Origin: Cotesia glomerata
Lineage: Eukaryota; Arthropoda; Insecta; Hymenoptera; Braconidae
Direction of reading: 5' to 3'
Assembly: GCF_020080835.1 (NCBI RefSeq)
Contig: NC_058161.1
Span: 22,495,603-22,559,602 of the forward strand
Length of the DNA stretch: 64,000 nt
Under the pieces are notes generated by a model. The model saw only the letters and a list, made by a program, of their open reading frames with translations, was not told where the DNA came from and ran no database searches. The position numbers and the translations under genes are program-made. Positions 12,525-23,021 of this stretch are shown here, in pieces. Each line of letters opens with the position of its first letter. Position 1 is the first letter of the stretch.

Positions 12525-12530
<6 letters not shown>
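11350..12530. mobile_element. Inverted-repeat element with about 220-bp arms
   Basis: The left arm at about 11365-11580 contains GGCGCCTATTAGAGCCC and CGGAATGGCTTGTTTACGC. The same blocks return inverted at 12285-12500. The outer right end reads AGGGTGTTTC followed by an A run on the minus strand. Ends of the type AGRGTGNNTC also occur at about 16785, 30650, 30668 and 33229. The inside holds one short minus-strand frame (11989-12393). TSDs cannot be called because both flanks are (TA)n. Confidence 0.75.
11989..12393 (-). pseudogene. Fragment of a transposon-associated protein, C-terminal part
   Basis: The open frame is 134 residues, but only the part from MACLRNIPERGL onward looks like real protein; the first residues lie in A/T-rich arm sequence. 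Its end carries NDVAERGVALIEQYN and a stretch ending HRKRYPNCNKN. I recall this ending from uncharacterised transposon-like proteins of arthropods, but I cannot name a family. It partly overlaps the right inverted arm, whose matching part in the left arm is noncoding, so the arm sequence includes part of this former gene. It is probably a remnant of the element's own protein, heavily deleted. Function unknown. Confidence 0.4.
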
Positions 12531-12563
<33 letters not shown>

Positions 12564-12599
12564 TATATAAGAGATTTCCACGTATATAGTCACTCTATC

Positions 12600-15110
12600 T
12601 CATCACGATATCTCTGGAACTATAAGACCTAGAGACTTTAAATTCGGTAGGAATATTGCTTTCGCTGAGTAGAGGTCAGCTAAGAACGGATTTTACGAAA
12701 TTCCACCCACAAGAGGGGTTGCGGGGGCGTTAACAATAAAGAATTCGCGTTTTAGGCTATAGCTCCTATCGACTCTAAATTTAGTAGGAATCTTCTGTAA
12801 GAGATGTAGAAATAATCTATAAACAAATATTACGATATCTCTCCCCACAGAGGGTTGCGGGCGTGAGCATTAACAATGAAAATTTTTAATTTTCAAGCTA
12901 TAGCTCCTACAGACTCTAAATTTTGTAAGAATTTTCCGTCAGAGATGTGAAAATAATTGATGAACGAATTTTACAATATGCCACCTCACAGGAGGTTGCG
13001 GGGGTGGGTATCAACAATAAAAATTTTCAATTTTCAAGCTATAGCTCCTACAGACTCTAAATTTATTAGAAATCTTCTATATATGATATAAAAATGATCT
13101 AAGAACGGATTTTACAACGAATCAACTCCAATAATGATCGCGGGAGTGGGTGTTTAGAGATCATCTTAAAATTGTTTTCAATGAAGTCTACTTCCGATAG
13201 GAACTGCAGAAGTGGCTGATAAAATCTAAAATTTTCATTTTCAAACTGTAACTTCTAAAGACTCCAAATTCGGTGAGAATCTTCGTGTATGATGTCAAGT
13301 TCAACTAAGAATTTTATCAAATTCTAACCCCAAAAGGGATCGCGGGGGCGTTAATAATGAAAAATTTCCGTTTGTAAAATATAGCTCTTTCAGACTCCAA
13401 ATTTGGTAAGAATCTTCTATATGTGATGTAGAAATAATTTAAGAGCGGATTCTACGACGAATCACCCCTAACAAAGATTGCGGGCGTGGGTGTTGACAAT
13501 AAAAAATCTTAATTTCTGAAATATAGCTTCTAAAACCTGTGAATTTGATAGGAATCTTTTATTGTCACGTAGAGATCATCTCAAGGCGGATTTCAATAAA
13601 TTCTACTTCTGACAGGGATTGCGGGGGTGGGTGTTAGAATTTCAAATTTTCATTTTCAAACTGTAACTTCTACAAACTTGAAAGTAGGTAGGAATCTTTC
13701 ATTTGTCATGAGGAAATCATTTCAAAGCGGATGTTAAAGAACAAGAGCTGGAGAGTCAGGTTTTAAGATTATTTTATTGACACTTATTACAAAATTATTA
13801 ATAAGTTTAGATTAGCAAACACAAACAATTATTTATTGATCACAGTTTCTTTTAATGAAATCAATTAAAGTCACTCAGGCAGTTAGAACTTTGGTTAGAC
13901 ACCGTAAACTCGAATAAAAAGAGGTGCTGGCTTTGTTGAAGAAGAATATACTTCTAGAATGTGTTCAAGGGAGCCTGCAGGTGCACCTTACAAGGTGATG
14001 ACCAGCCGGGCCTTGGGTACAATAAGTTTCTCAGAGGCGTACCACAAGGAAGCTTGTAGATCACCTAATAGGGTGAAGAGAAATACCCGAGCCTTGAACA
14101 CGATGATTTTCTCGTCTAGAAGTCGCTGAAGATGATGCTTTCTCAACTCAGTTGTATAAGCACCGATGAAGATGCTTTTTTCACAGATAGAATAATTACT
14201 CACACTCAGAGTAACAATACTTTACTTGTATAGATGTTTTACTCAATAGAATACTTTGATTTTTGCTTGATTTCCCGATGTTAACAGTTAGCGTTTGAAT
14301 TGAAGACTGACTCGCAGCGCCGAACGGACTGGCTTATATACTTGACTGGCGGGATTCTCGAAATCTCAGTAGGAATTTTCTCGATTGAGTTTGAGAGAAT
14401 TCTTTTTAATAAATTTACTTTTAAGATTGACAAAATGAATGAATTTGATACCAGAATGAATTTTTACTTCATTTTAAATCTTTTGATTATTAATTAATAG
14501 TTTTTTAATTAATATTTAGCCAAAATTAAGAATTTTGATCCAGACTTTTCTTTTACGAGATGTTTCTAGGCGCAGACGCGAGGTAGGCGCAGGCGCGAGC
14601 TAAGCGCAGGCGCGAGCTAAGCGAAAGCGCCAGCAATGTTTTTTAAAGTACTCATACAGATCAATAGGTGGCGCCACATATTATTATTTACTAATTCAAA
14701 TTCATAACCGAGGTGTTGCTCGGGTTTTCTCTCAACTTTAAACAGCGGATTCCACAAAATGCTACTTCCGATAGGGATTGCAGGGGTGGGTGTTAAAATC
14801 TTAAATTTTAATTTCTAAACTGTAACTTCTGCAGACTCTAAATTTGATAGGAATCTTTGTGTATGATATCAAGTTCAGCTGAGAATGAATTTTCTCAAAT
14901 TTTAAACCCAAAAGGGATTGCGGGGGCGTTAACAATGGAAATCTCTCATTTCCAATCGATAGTTTTTATGGACTCGAAGTTTTGTTGGAATCTTTTATTT
15001 ATAATGTAGAAATCATCTTGAATAGGATTTTACGAAATTCCTCCCCACCATAGAGTGACGATTGTCAAAAAAATTCATATTCTTTAAATACAGATTCTAC
15101 AGATATAAAA
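12600..15110 (+). repeat. Diverged 140-bp tandem repeat array, about 11 units
   Basis: A landmark like GACTCTAAATTTGGTAGGAA recurs at about 12631, 12773, 12913, 13053, 13260, 13392, 13533 and 13674. After the LTR interruption it recurs at 14834, 14972 and 15100. Spacing is mostly 138-142 bases, with one gap of 207. Each unit also holds a form of 'attgcgggggcgttaacaat'. Divergence between units is high, so the array is old. It occupies most of the Helitron interior. Confidence 0.85.
13732..14744. mobile_element. Solo LTR, 1013 bp, TSD GCGGA
   Basis: The element starts TGTTAAAG and ends CTTTAAACA, a TG...CA structure with inverted ends. GCGGA lies immediately before (13727-13731) and after (14745-14749). 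Removing the element and one GCGGA restores a normal 140-bp repeat unit across the junction, which confirms the boundaries. There is no internal gag-pol. A TATA-like 'ggcttatatac' at about 14331 and short GCGCAGGCGCGAGCTAA repeats at about 14575-14630 lie inside. Confidence 0.85.
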
Positions 15111-15845
15111 TTTGATAGAACCTCAAGAGAAACAGGCAATTACCGGGATGGCCTCCAAAGTCAACGGATTAAATATTTTGCTTTCTTAATAATTATATTT
15201 TCTTAAAACAATTGTCTGTTTGGCAGCGGCAAATAAGTCATTGTAAGGTTTTTAAAATTTAACATTACATGTAGCTATTCAGTCAACGGACTAAGAATTT
15301 TACGTACATTTTATTTTTACTGATCACATAACCGATAAATTGTTCTTATTACGGGATCGCGGAAATGTAAAAGATTAAAATCAATGCATGTTCTAAACAC
15401 TTGAAATATGGAAAAAAAATTTGGCTACTTATTATGAGAAAATTCGTAAAAACCATGTACGAATAATTTTCTATGAATAGTTGATGACACTGAGAAACTT
15501 TTAATTAATGGCAAAATAAGTCGCACTTTAAGCGAGAAAGATTTCAACGACAATCATGAGACCTGCAATTACTTTGACTGAAACTTTCAATGCTCATTTT
15601 GAATTTTTTTTTTCGTATCAAATAATATTCATTTTTAGAAGAAAGCCACAGGAATGTTATAGTGATTGCACATTGAAAGTTACAATGAATTTTAGCTAGA
15701 ATAATCACATGGATAAAAGATACAGGCCATTCCGATGGAATTTGGAATCTGTGCAAGTCAAAACAATACTTCAATTGAATTTCAAGTCTAGATCTAAAAA
15801 TACAATTCTATAGAGTGCCCAGCGGAGCTGGCGGGTAACAGCTAG

Positions 15846-16780
15846 TAAGTAATATAAACTAAAATAAGAAATAACCAAAAAATTAAATAAGTCTCATAGA
15901 TTATATTGTTTGTATGTTTATTAGCAATTTCTTTATAGTCAAACTTATTTACTTAAATATGTGATGACTCCTGAGATAAGGCAGTTTCACGCATGAACTC
16001 TACATGTTTATTTATCATTTTTTTTTTTTTTTTTCAATGATTAAATTTAAAAATAAAAGAATCAATTCACGAAGGACTTCTATTTACGTTCTCCTGCAAA
16101 GTTTCATGATTTTTCATTCGGTCAAAAAGCGTCCCAGCATCTTGTTTAAAATTTAAATATTTACCTGTCCTACATGTTCTTAAATGAAGAAATTAAATTC
16201 AGTATACATCCGGAAGTACTAGCTTGCTATTGATTCAGATTCCGTAATGAAATTCAAGTTCAATTTTAAAAAATCATTGCTTATAGGAAAAAATATCCAA
16301 ATTGTAATGAGAAAAATTATTCATAATTCACAGTTAATACTTTACCAAAAAACATGTGTTAATTATATTAGAAACAGTCGACTTTGATAAATTTTGAAAT
16401 AAATACATGCAGTTACCAAAGAAGTTTTCGAAAAGATGCTTTGAAACTATCTTCGTTCAAATTTTTTTTTGTGCTAGTATTTAAAGCTCAATAACTTTTT
16501 ACTTGTTAAGATTACGAAGAAACTACCTCAGTACTTTTTTGTAGAGAATTAAATTTCCTACAAGAATAAGTAACGAAAAATACAAAAAAAAGTTTTTTTC
16601 GTATTTTTACCGGATGAAAACGTAAATAAAATTTTTTTATGTGTTATTTACATGGGAAAATGAAAATTCATTGAGCTTCATAAAGAATTGAGATATTAAG
16701 CTGCGCTTTGAAGGGAATTTTTTTTTATACCTTAGAAAAGCTTTTAAGATAATAGGCAAAAAACTTTTTTTTTTTGAACC
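15846..16780. repeat. Non-coding; right part is one end of an AGRGTG-type TIR element
   Basis: 15846-16440 shows nothing I recognise. From about 16440 to 16785 the sequence shares blocks with the ends at 30363-30650 and 32940-33230 ('gtagagaatt', 'tgttatttaaatgggaaa'-like) and ends TTTGAACCACTCTA. It is therefore a single remaining arm of that inverted-repeat family; I could not find its partner. Confidence 0.45.
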
Positions 16781-16794
16781 ACTCTAATATATAC

Positions 16795-17105
16795 GTATAT
16801 ATAATATATATAAAATATATGAAAAATTAATGTGGGTACTCAAATGAAAGGTCTCGATGAATGTAAGGTCGAGATGAGCCTATATATTTAAAAATATCAT
16901 TAGTTGACACGATACAATGTAATTTTTTAATTATTGACGTTATTAAAGATATAAGCTTATCCCGATGTTACACTCATCAAGACCTTTCATTTGAGTACCC
17001 GCATGCATTTTTCATATATTTTATATATTTCATAAATATCATATTTATAAGATATATAAAAAAAAATCATGTAAGTACTCAAATGAAAGGTCTCGATGAG
17101 TAAAA
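16795..17105. repeat. Foldback element with GTACTCAAATGAAAGG arms
   Basis: GTACTCAAATGAAAGGTCTC lies at about 16835, its reverse complement at about 16978-16998 and a third, direct copy at about 17076. Outside the first two copies the TATATAAAATATATG words are also inverted, so about 16800-17030 folds into a hairpin about 230 bases long. This fits a foldback MITE with a second partial copy next to it. No coding. Confidence 0.65.
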
Positions 17106-17259
17106 AATCAGAATGGGCTTATATTTACGAAAATATTCATTATTGAGGAATGCCCATTGCATATTGTTAACTAATGATGTTTTGAATGATACAAGCTCAT
17201 TCCTAAAATTTCTAAATTTAAGACGTGTGTACAGGACCACGTCTTTCGGTCCGCTAATT

Positions 17260-17624
17260 ATTCTATTAAACTTTCATCAGATTTTTGAGCTCGAAGTGCT
17301 CAAAAGCATAGAAAAGCTATCTCTTTGAGCTTGGAGTGCTCGAAATAACACATAATTTTTATTTTTGAGCACGAGGAGCTCAAAAATATCATTAGTCCAA
17401 TTTTAAGCACCTGGGTATTAAATTAGCGGGAAGTTACAGGGATGGCCTTCAGGGTCTACCGTTTTTCTAATTTTTAACTTCCCACTAAAAAAATTGAAAA
17501 TTTTCAAAAATCGGGAAGTTATTGGTCTTACCCCGTTTTTCGAAAATCAAGTTTTCAACGGATGTTGACGATTTGAGGTCCTAGGAAGCCTCCCCGAATG
17601 TTTCCACGGTGATGTCCGTATGTC

Positions 17625-17668
<44 letters not shown>

Positions 17669-17669
17669 T
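17260..17669 (+). repeat. Repeat A: tail of one unit, head of the next, (TG)n
   Basis: The block 'gagctcgaagtgctcaaaagc' and then GCGGGAAGTTACAGGGATGG at about 17430 mark the end of one repeat A unit. A new unit head follows (AACTTCCCACTAA, 'cggatgttgacg') and then (TG)n at 17629-17669. The TG tract is where the LINE at 17670 joins. Confidence 0.65.
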
Positions 17670-18425
17670 TTTTTTTTTTTTCCTTAGGGGGGGAATCCTT
17701 TTTACGGATTCTAGGCATAGCTGTTTGGCCTGGATGTGGCGACTCGACGCAGCGTCATACTAAAACTTGACGCTGACGCCCCTACCCACTAAACCCTAAA
17801 CTCCTTTCTCTTCTATCCTCTGATCCCCCATGGTACCGCCGTAAGGCATTTCTTCGCGGGAGGAGGAATTAGCTGCCGCTCTTCCATCTGGTGGCTAAGA
17901 TGTTATTTCTTCCTTCTAGATTCTGTCTTTCACTCTTTTCCTCTCAATGGATCGCAACTCTGTAAGCACTTTTGTAGCAAAAGTGCTTGTCGCGTTCCAG
18001 GCAGCTTCTGACGACAACATTGCTTCTACTATTGACTCTGGTTGGGTTCTCTTTTTCAGAATCTTCTCTAACTCATCGCGCTGTTGGTTGAAACGTGGAC
18101 ACACAAAGAAAACATGCTCCGCATCTTCATTGACCCCTGGACAGGACGGGCACTCTGGGGTATCATCGTGCTTAAAGCGGTGAAGATACTTCCGGTAACA
18201 TCCGTGTCCTGATAACATCTGCGTTAAATAATAGTTGATCTCACCGTGACTCCGGTTGAACCACACATCAATCCGAGGTATGAGACGGTACGTCCACCGA
18301 CCATTCTCTGCAGCATTCCACTCCTGTTGCCATCTTGCGATGCTGTGTTGCCGTTCTTCCCTTCTAAGTTCTTCAGGGCTCAGTGTGGTTAACCTTTTTC
18401 GTTGATATAGGTTCCGTCTAATGTT
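17670..18425 (-). mobile_element. R1-clade LINE, 5'-truncated copy in a (TG)n tract
   Basis: On the minus strand the element ends with a C run, TAAGG, an A run and then (CA)n. This is the same arrangement as the 3' end of the 5.1-kb copy at 55986. The 3' UTR (17690-17910) matches that copy, including 'actaaaccctaaac'. The 5' break is at about 18425 and is not flanked by TG repeats, so the left side has been altered since insertion or was a chimeric event. Confidence 0.8.
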
Positions 18426-18455
18426 TTCGAAATATTCAGGTTTCATTTTTTGCAA
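17916..18455 (-). pseudogene. R1-clade LINE ORF2, C-terminal 170 residues
   Basis: This is the end of the reverse-transcriptase polyprotein of an R1-clade non-LTR retrotransposon. Visible features are RWQQEWNAAENGRW, NRSHGEINYYLTQMLSGHG and the zinc-binding motif CPSCPGVNEDAEHVFF. The reverse transcriptase and endonuclease are missing. The first about 13 residues come from flanking DNA. The frame is uninterrupted and aligns with the C-terminus of the copy at 52761-55763. At two places it keeps Trp (TGG) and Gln (CAG) where that copy has TGA and TAG, so it is a useful reference for the damage there. Confidence 0.88.
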
Positions 18456-19531
18456 TAAAATATATAGGTTGCCGTGGAATATATGGAGAAATCAAAATCA
18501 TAAAATCACAAAAAATTCTCAAGCAATCTACATTAAAATGAAGTCAAAACATTTGGCAACGTTGCGTAGCGCGCGAGCTTTAGACCATTCAATAAATTCA
18601 AACTAATTTATTTATTTACACTGACTGCAAAAACTTGAACGTGGTTAAGGTTATATTGTGCAAATGAAAATGTAAACAACCGAAGTACAGCGTTGCCAAA
18701 TCACGGTTAGGTTACTAGCAGCTGATTTGAATGAGTCAAATCAATTTTTGTATTTAACTATTTTTTTTTTATTTTCAAAATTTCAACGATTAATGCCTCA
18801 TATACTATTTATTTTTTAATTTTAAGAATTTTTATGGGTTCTTTATTTTAATTGATCGTATATTGACTACTACAGTTGTTTTGACTCAAATGGAGCGAAA
18901 GGACTTCCTTAAGTTGATATTGTTAAATGATTATATTGATTTTAATGGTAAATTGTGTCTGATGTATCTTCTCTAAAATTTTACATTGATATCGTTAAAT
19001 TATTATAAAAAACGGTCGATTTAGTTTAATTTTTAATAAAATGAATAATAAATATATTTTTTAATACCACTTAATTTGTGACGAATTTCTTAACAACAAA
19101 GATTAAAAATATTCATTTTTATATTAATAAGCAGAAATAAATTTATTCATTAACTTTTCGATGTTAATTTTCAGTCAAATGAATATAATAATATTGCTGC
19201 TTATATTCTCAATTAATATGTGATTAATTTCATAATCTTGATTACTAATATTTATATTTTTATAAAAAATGGCGCTGAGATAAGAAATAATAATTTGAAT
19301 TAATAACCTTAATAACGTCATTGAAGTTGGCGCTTAAACAAAAGAATAATAACATAATTATTTATGTAATCTATTAACAAATTCAGAGCTGTAAAAAAAA
19401 TTATTTCATAGATAAAAAGCAATATAATTTCGTTAAGATTGTTGAAATTAATTATTTTGTTTATATTTTTCGTCTAGGTTACATAATAAAATTTTATTGC
19501 ATGCCCAGCGAAGCGGGAAAGTATCAGCTAG
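18456..19531 (+). mobile_element. Non-autonomous Helitron, 3' end at 19531, 5' end not found
   Basis: CCCAGCGAAGCGGG, a GC-rich hairpin, is followed by CAGCTAG ending at 19531. The last about 230 bases match 20226-20455 closely ('gttaagattgttgaaatta', 'ataaaattttattgcatgcc'), which establishes a Helitron family. The 5' TC end was not identified; 18456-19000 shows nothing recognisable. No coding sequence. Confidence 0.6.
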
Positions 19532-20455
19532 TCTACATACATATAAGCGAAATACCACTGACTCATCAGCAGATCTCCGAAACTATAGGACCGATTCATT
19601 TAAAATTTGGCATACGTCCACCTTTTTTACCGTGGATGAGAGATAAGAAGCGATATTACGGAATTCCTATCGGAAATGGATTTTCACTTATTTACCCCCG
19701 CTCATAAAAGAAATGGTCCGTTGCTATGGTTCTCGTTGTTATGGTTACCGTTGCTATGGTTACCGTTGCTATGGTTACCATTACCATGGTTACCATTACC
19801 ATGGTTACCATTACTATGGTTACCATTACTATGGTTACTATTACCAAGGTTACCATGACCATGGTTACCGTTGCCATGGTAACCGTTACCATGGTTACCG
19901 TTGTCATGGTTACCTCTTCCATGGTTGCTGTTGCCATGGTTACCGTTTCCATCGTTACCGTTGCTATAATAACTGTCAAAATAAATAAATTGTAATAACA
20001 AATTTGGTTGTCAACTAAATTCAAAGGAATGATTAGAATAAAAGTATAAAGTTACTAAATACTAATATTCTATACAATTATTCAACGGTATTATTCTATA
20101 ATATGTTAGGCAAATACATTTTGATTTCTAATTTTATTGATTGGTTGTTGGGACAGTAAGAATTTATAATCATACTTTTTTTAAGAAAGAATAGCTAAAT
20201 CATTAATAACTGAAATAGCTAATGTAAACAATCTAAATAACGTTATTGAAGTTTGCGCTTAGACAAAGAATAATAACATATTTATTTATGTAATTTATTA
20301 ACAAATTCAGAGCTGTAAAAATAATTATTTTATAGATAAAAAGCGATATAATTTCGTTAAGATTGTTGAAATTAATCATTTTGTTTATATTTTTCTTCTA
20401 GGTTACACAATAAAATTCTATTGCATGCCCAGCGAAACGGGCGGGTATCAGCTAG
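19532..20455 (+). mobile_element. Complete non-autonomous Helitron, joined directly to the previous one
   Basis: It begins TCTACATACATATAAGCG directly after the CTAG of the upstream copy and ends with hairpin plus CAGCTAG at 20455, followed by T. TC start, hairpin and CTAG are the defining Helitron termini. Length is 924 bp. The interior is non-coding and includes a 15-bp minisatellite (19713-19975). The head-to-tail junction CTAG/TC has no intervening base. Confidence 0.8.
19713..19975 (+). repeat. 15-bp minisatellite, about 17 units
   Basis: The unit is close to ACCATGGTTACCATT, with variants such as GCTATGGTTACCGTT. It contains two palindromes, CCATGG and GGTTACC. Because 15 is divisible by three, every frame on both strands stays open and reads as a five-residue peptide repeat; these frames are not genes. 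Confidence 0.95.
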
Positions 20456-20456
20456 T

Positions 20457-21177
20457 TATTCATTTATTTATTTATTTATTTTATATACAATCAACCCAAC
20501 AGCCCTAAGGCCAATAACAGGGTCGCTACAATGTAATCATATACTAGTGGCATGCGATGTATACATATTTACATTTTTATAAAAAAAAAAAATCTTACAA
20601 ATATAATAAAATAATACTATGACACAATTTTTATCTTATTAAACATAATTTCTGGAAATGATATTATAAAGATTTATCTGAAAGATTCATCTCAAAGATA
20701 TTAAGGTGGAAACAAGAGTGTTGTAATTAATTGGTTGTGGGTTACCCAGTATGTCCAGAGAGCTATTATGTTCTACAATATCATTGCATATATTTAAAAG
20801 TCTACAGAGAGGTGCTGATTTTATGAAGTTATTACGCTGCAGTAGATAATAGAAAGGCAGGACTGATCTCATAATTCTCTGAGGTGCAGATATAGGTATC
20901 TGCGATAAGAGTCTGGGACATTCTCTTCTGCCATGCATTAAACCAGATATAAAGAGAACAGATGTACAAATCCATCTCTCTTTAAGAGTCAAAAATCTGG
21001 CATCCTCACACTTAGTAAGATAATCAGACCCTCTCAATGGATAGGTGCCATAATTTTTAAAAGACAAGTATTTAAGAAACCTGCGTTGTACTTTTTCAAT
21101 AATATTTATATGATTTTGATAAGATGGGGACCAGACTACGGCTGCATATTCGAGTTTGGGTTGGTTATATATAAGTA
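20457..21177 (-). pseudogene. LINE reverse transcriptase C-terminus with (TAAA)n tail
   Basis: On the minus strand the coding runs from the Helitron junction at about 21171 to 20687. It shows SKLEYAAVVWSP-like sequence (here PKLEYAAVVWSPSYQ), IEKVQRRFLKYL and then GLMHGRRECPRLLSQI. That order is the thumb and C-terminal region of Jockey/CR1-type non-LTR reverse transcriptases, which copy their RNA at a nicked target. The 3' UTR ends in a (TAAA)n-like tail at 20457-20484, next to the end of the Helitron at 20455. Upstream parts (fingers, YADD palm, endonuclease) are missing because a Helitron is inserted at 21178 or the copy was already truncated. The remaining frame has no stop. Confidence 0.8.
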
Positions 21178-22191
21178 CTAGCTGTTACCCGCCCGCTTCG
21201 CTGAGCGCTTTATAGAATTGCATTTTCAGATTTAGACTTGAAATTTAATTGGAGTATTGTTTTGATATGCACAGATTCCAAATGAGCATTGAAAGTTTTA
21301 GTTAAAGTCATTGCAAGTCTCATGAGTGAAGTTAAAATCTGTCTAGCTTTAAGTGCGAACAATTTTTCTGTTATTTAAAATTTTCTCAGTGACATCAATT
21401 GTTATAGAAAATAAATTAAGCATGTTTTTTACTAATTCTATTTAAATAAGTAGCCAAATTTATTTTTTACATATCTGGTGTTTGGAAAATGCATTCATTT
21501 TAATCTGTAACATTCCCGTAGTCCCGCAATAAGAACAATTTATAAGTTATGTAATCAGCAAAAATAACATGTATGTAAAATTTTTAGTCCGTTGACTGAA
21601 TTACTACATGTAATTTTAAGTTTTGGAAACCTTACAATGACTTTTTTCCCGCTGCTAAAAAGACGTTTGTTGTAAGGAAATTTTTAGTAAATTTTATTGA
21701 AACTCAATAGACATGGCCTAAATTTCATGTTTCAAAAAGTCCTAGTTTATAAACAACATTTTTAGTAGATTTCATAGAAATCTAACTATTTTATTTCATG
21801 GAACCAATTATCATAACCAAATACACGATCAGCATATAAATATAAATTTTCAACACTTAGTTCACCAGACATAATTAGCTTCTTTCTTAAATTTTTTTTA
21901 AATTACGTTAAATCAATCAAATATTAAGGTTATGTAATAAGAACAAAAGAAAATCGTATTAAAAACAAATGGATGAAAAATGAGAGTCTTTTATTTTTAT
22001 TAGCGGGTAAAAATGTATATAAAAGTAAATCGTAAAATAAATGAGAAAGCGTTGATAAAATCCAAAAAAAAAGGAGCTTATAACCATCTACAAAAAATTC
22101 TGCGTCGAATGGTAGCAGTCTCATTCCGATAGCTTCATCCGTTCTTGTTATAAATAGTGTAACTAACACGACTTTCCTTTATATATATAGA
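21178..22191 (-). mobile_element. Complete non-autonomous Helitron, 1014 bp
   Basis: On the minus strand it starts TCTATATATATAAAGG (at 22191) and ends GGGCGGGTAACAGCTAG (at 21178). The flanking bases are A on the 5' side and T on the 3' side, the A|T target of Helitrons. The hairpin around CGCTCAGCGAAGCGGGCGGG precedes the end. Its 3' part is the same family as the Helitron ending at 15845. No coding. It interrupts or abuts a LINE fragment. Confidence 0.85.
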
Positions 22192-22486
22192 TATGCAATA
22201 ATATATTAACCCGGGTTATTTTTTTACCCGGGTGAGTATAATAATAACTGTTTATCAATTAAAATATTTATACTAATGCCGTAGAGACCTTCTTCTCGGA
22301 AGAATTCCTCCATGTGCACGATAATACAAATGAAAAAGAAGAGGCTTTCTAGGACCTCAAAACCTGGAAATCTAATGAAAACTCGATTTTCGAAAATCGG
22401 GGTGAGACTAATAACTTCCCAATTTTTGAAAATTTTTAATTCTCTTAGCGGGAAGTTAAAAAAAATACGGATTATTGACACTTATA
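22192..22486 (-). repeat. Repeat A head fragment
   Basis: The block 'gaaaactcgattttcgaaa' and GCGGGAAGTTAAAAA at 22448 are the inverted head of repeat A, also seen at 33300-33415 and 56180-56280. A palindromic CCCGGGT pair lies at 22210-22232. Short frames here are not genes. Confidence 0.55.
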
Positions 22487-22675
22487 CACAGTAAAAAATT
22501 TTGCGTCAAAAAATTTTGTGTTAAAAATTTTTATGTTAAATATTTAACACTTTCTTGTGTTAATTTAACACTTTTCTGTGTTAATTTAACACAATAAATG
22601 TTAAATTTACACATAAAAGTGTTAAATATTTAACACGAAATTTTTTGACGCAATGACGCAAAATTTTTTACTGTG
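22487..22675. mobile_element. Word-array MITE, GTTAAATTTAAC word, 189 bp
   Basis: Ends are CACAGTAAAAAATTTTGCG and its reverse complement, flanked by TA on both sides (22485-22486 and 22676-22677). The interior is almost entirely overlapping forms of GTGTTAAATTTAACAC in both orientations. The layout is TIR, word array, TIR, with no other content. Confidence 0.8.
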
Positions 22676-23021
22676 TAGCTAACTTTTAAATTATTCTATC
22701 CAAGTATCATACGTAAATAAAAAAAAATTCTTATAAATACCGGAAACAATCATGCATTCAATCAACGATTTCTTTGTTAAAGGGAAATGTCCCTTCCATC
22801 GAATATAATGGTACTTCTCCTGCTATTTGCTATATTTTATTCTTGGTGCATGCCTGTCAAATTTAAATAATATTGCACGACTCATGATTTGAAGCATCAG
22901 AGAGTGCTGTACGATCGAAAAAATTTTTTTGCCTCATTTCGGCAACTATTTGTATTATTATATCCTTGTTTTTTGAAGAAATCAAAATATGTTGAATACT
23001 ATTGTGAAACGGAAAAAGATA
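22676..23021. other. Unassigned AT-rich sequence
   Basis: I see no repeat or coding signal here. It is probably the 3' flank or UTR of the transposase pseudogene that follows on the minus strand. Confidence 0.3.

Larger units (their letters stand above)
12540..15845 (+). mobile_element. Helitron with internal 140-bp tandem repeats, CTAG 3' end
   Basis: The right end reads GCGGGTAACAGCTAG at 15831-15845, followed by T, with an imperfect hairpin just upstream (CCCAGCGGAGCTGGCGGG). The same 3' family end closes the complete Helitron at 21178-22191, and the last 300 bases are alike. The left part ('ctctggaactataagacc' at about 12610) resembles the 5' part of the Helitron at 19532, but the TC start is lost in a (TA)n tract. 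There is no Rep or helicase frame, so it is non-autonomous. A solo LTR at 13732-14744 interrupts it. Confidence 0.7.

Noticed and set aside
12600..15110. CRISPR-like array
   Set aside because: Repeats are 140 bp, diverged and contiguous, without unique spacers, in a eukaryotic setting.
19692..20024. Overlapping open frames of 89-110 codons on both strands
   Set aside because: They are produced by a 15-bp minisatellite, which keeps every frame open; the peptides are five-residue repeats.
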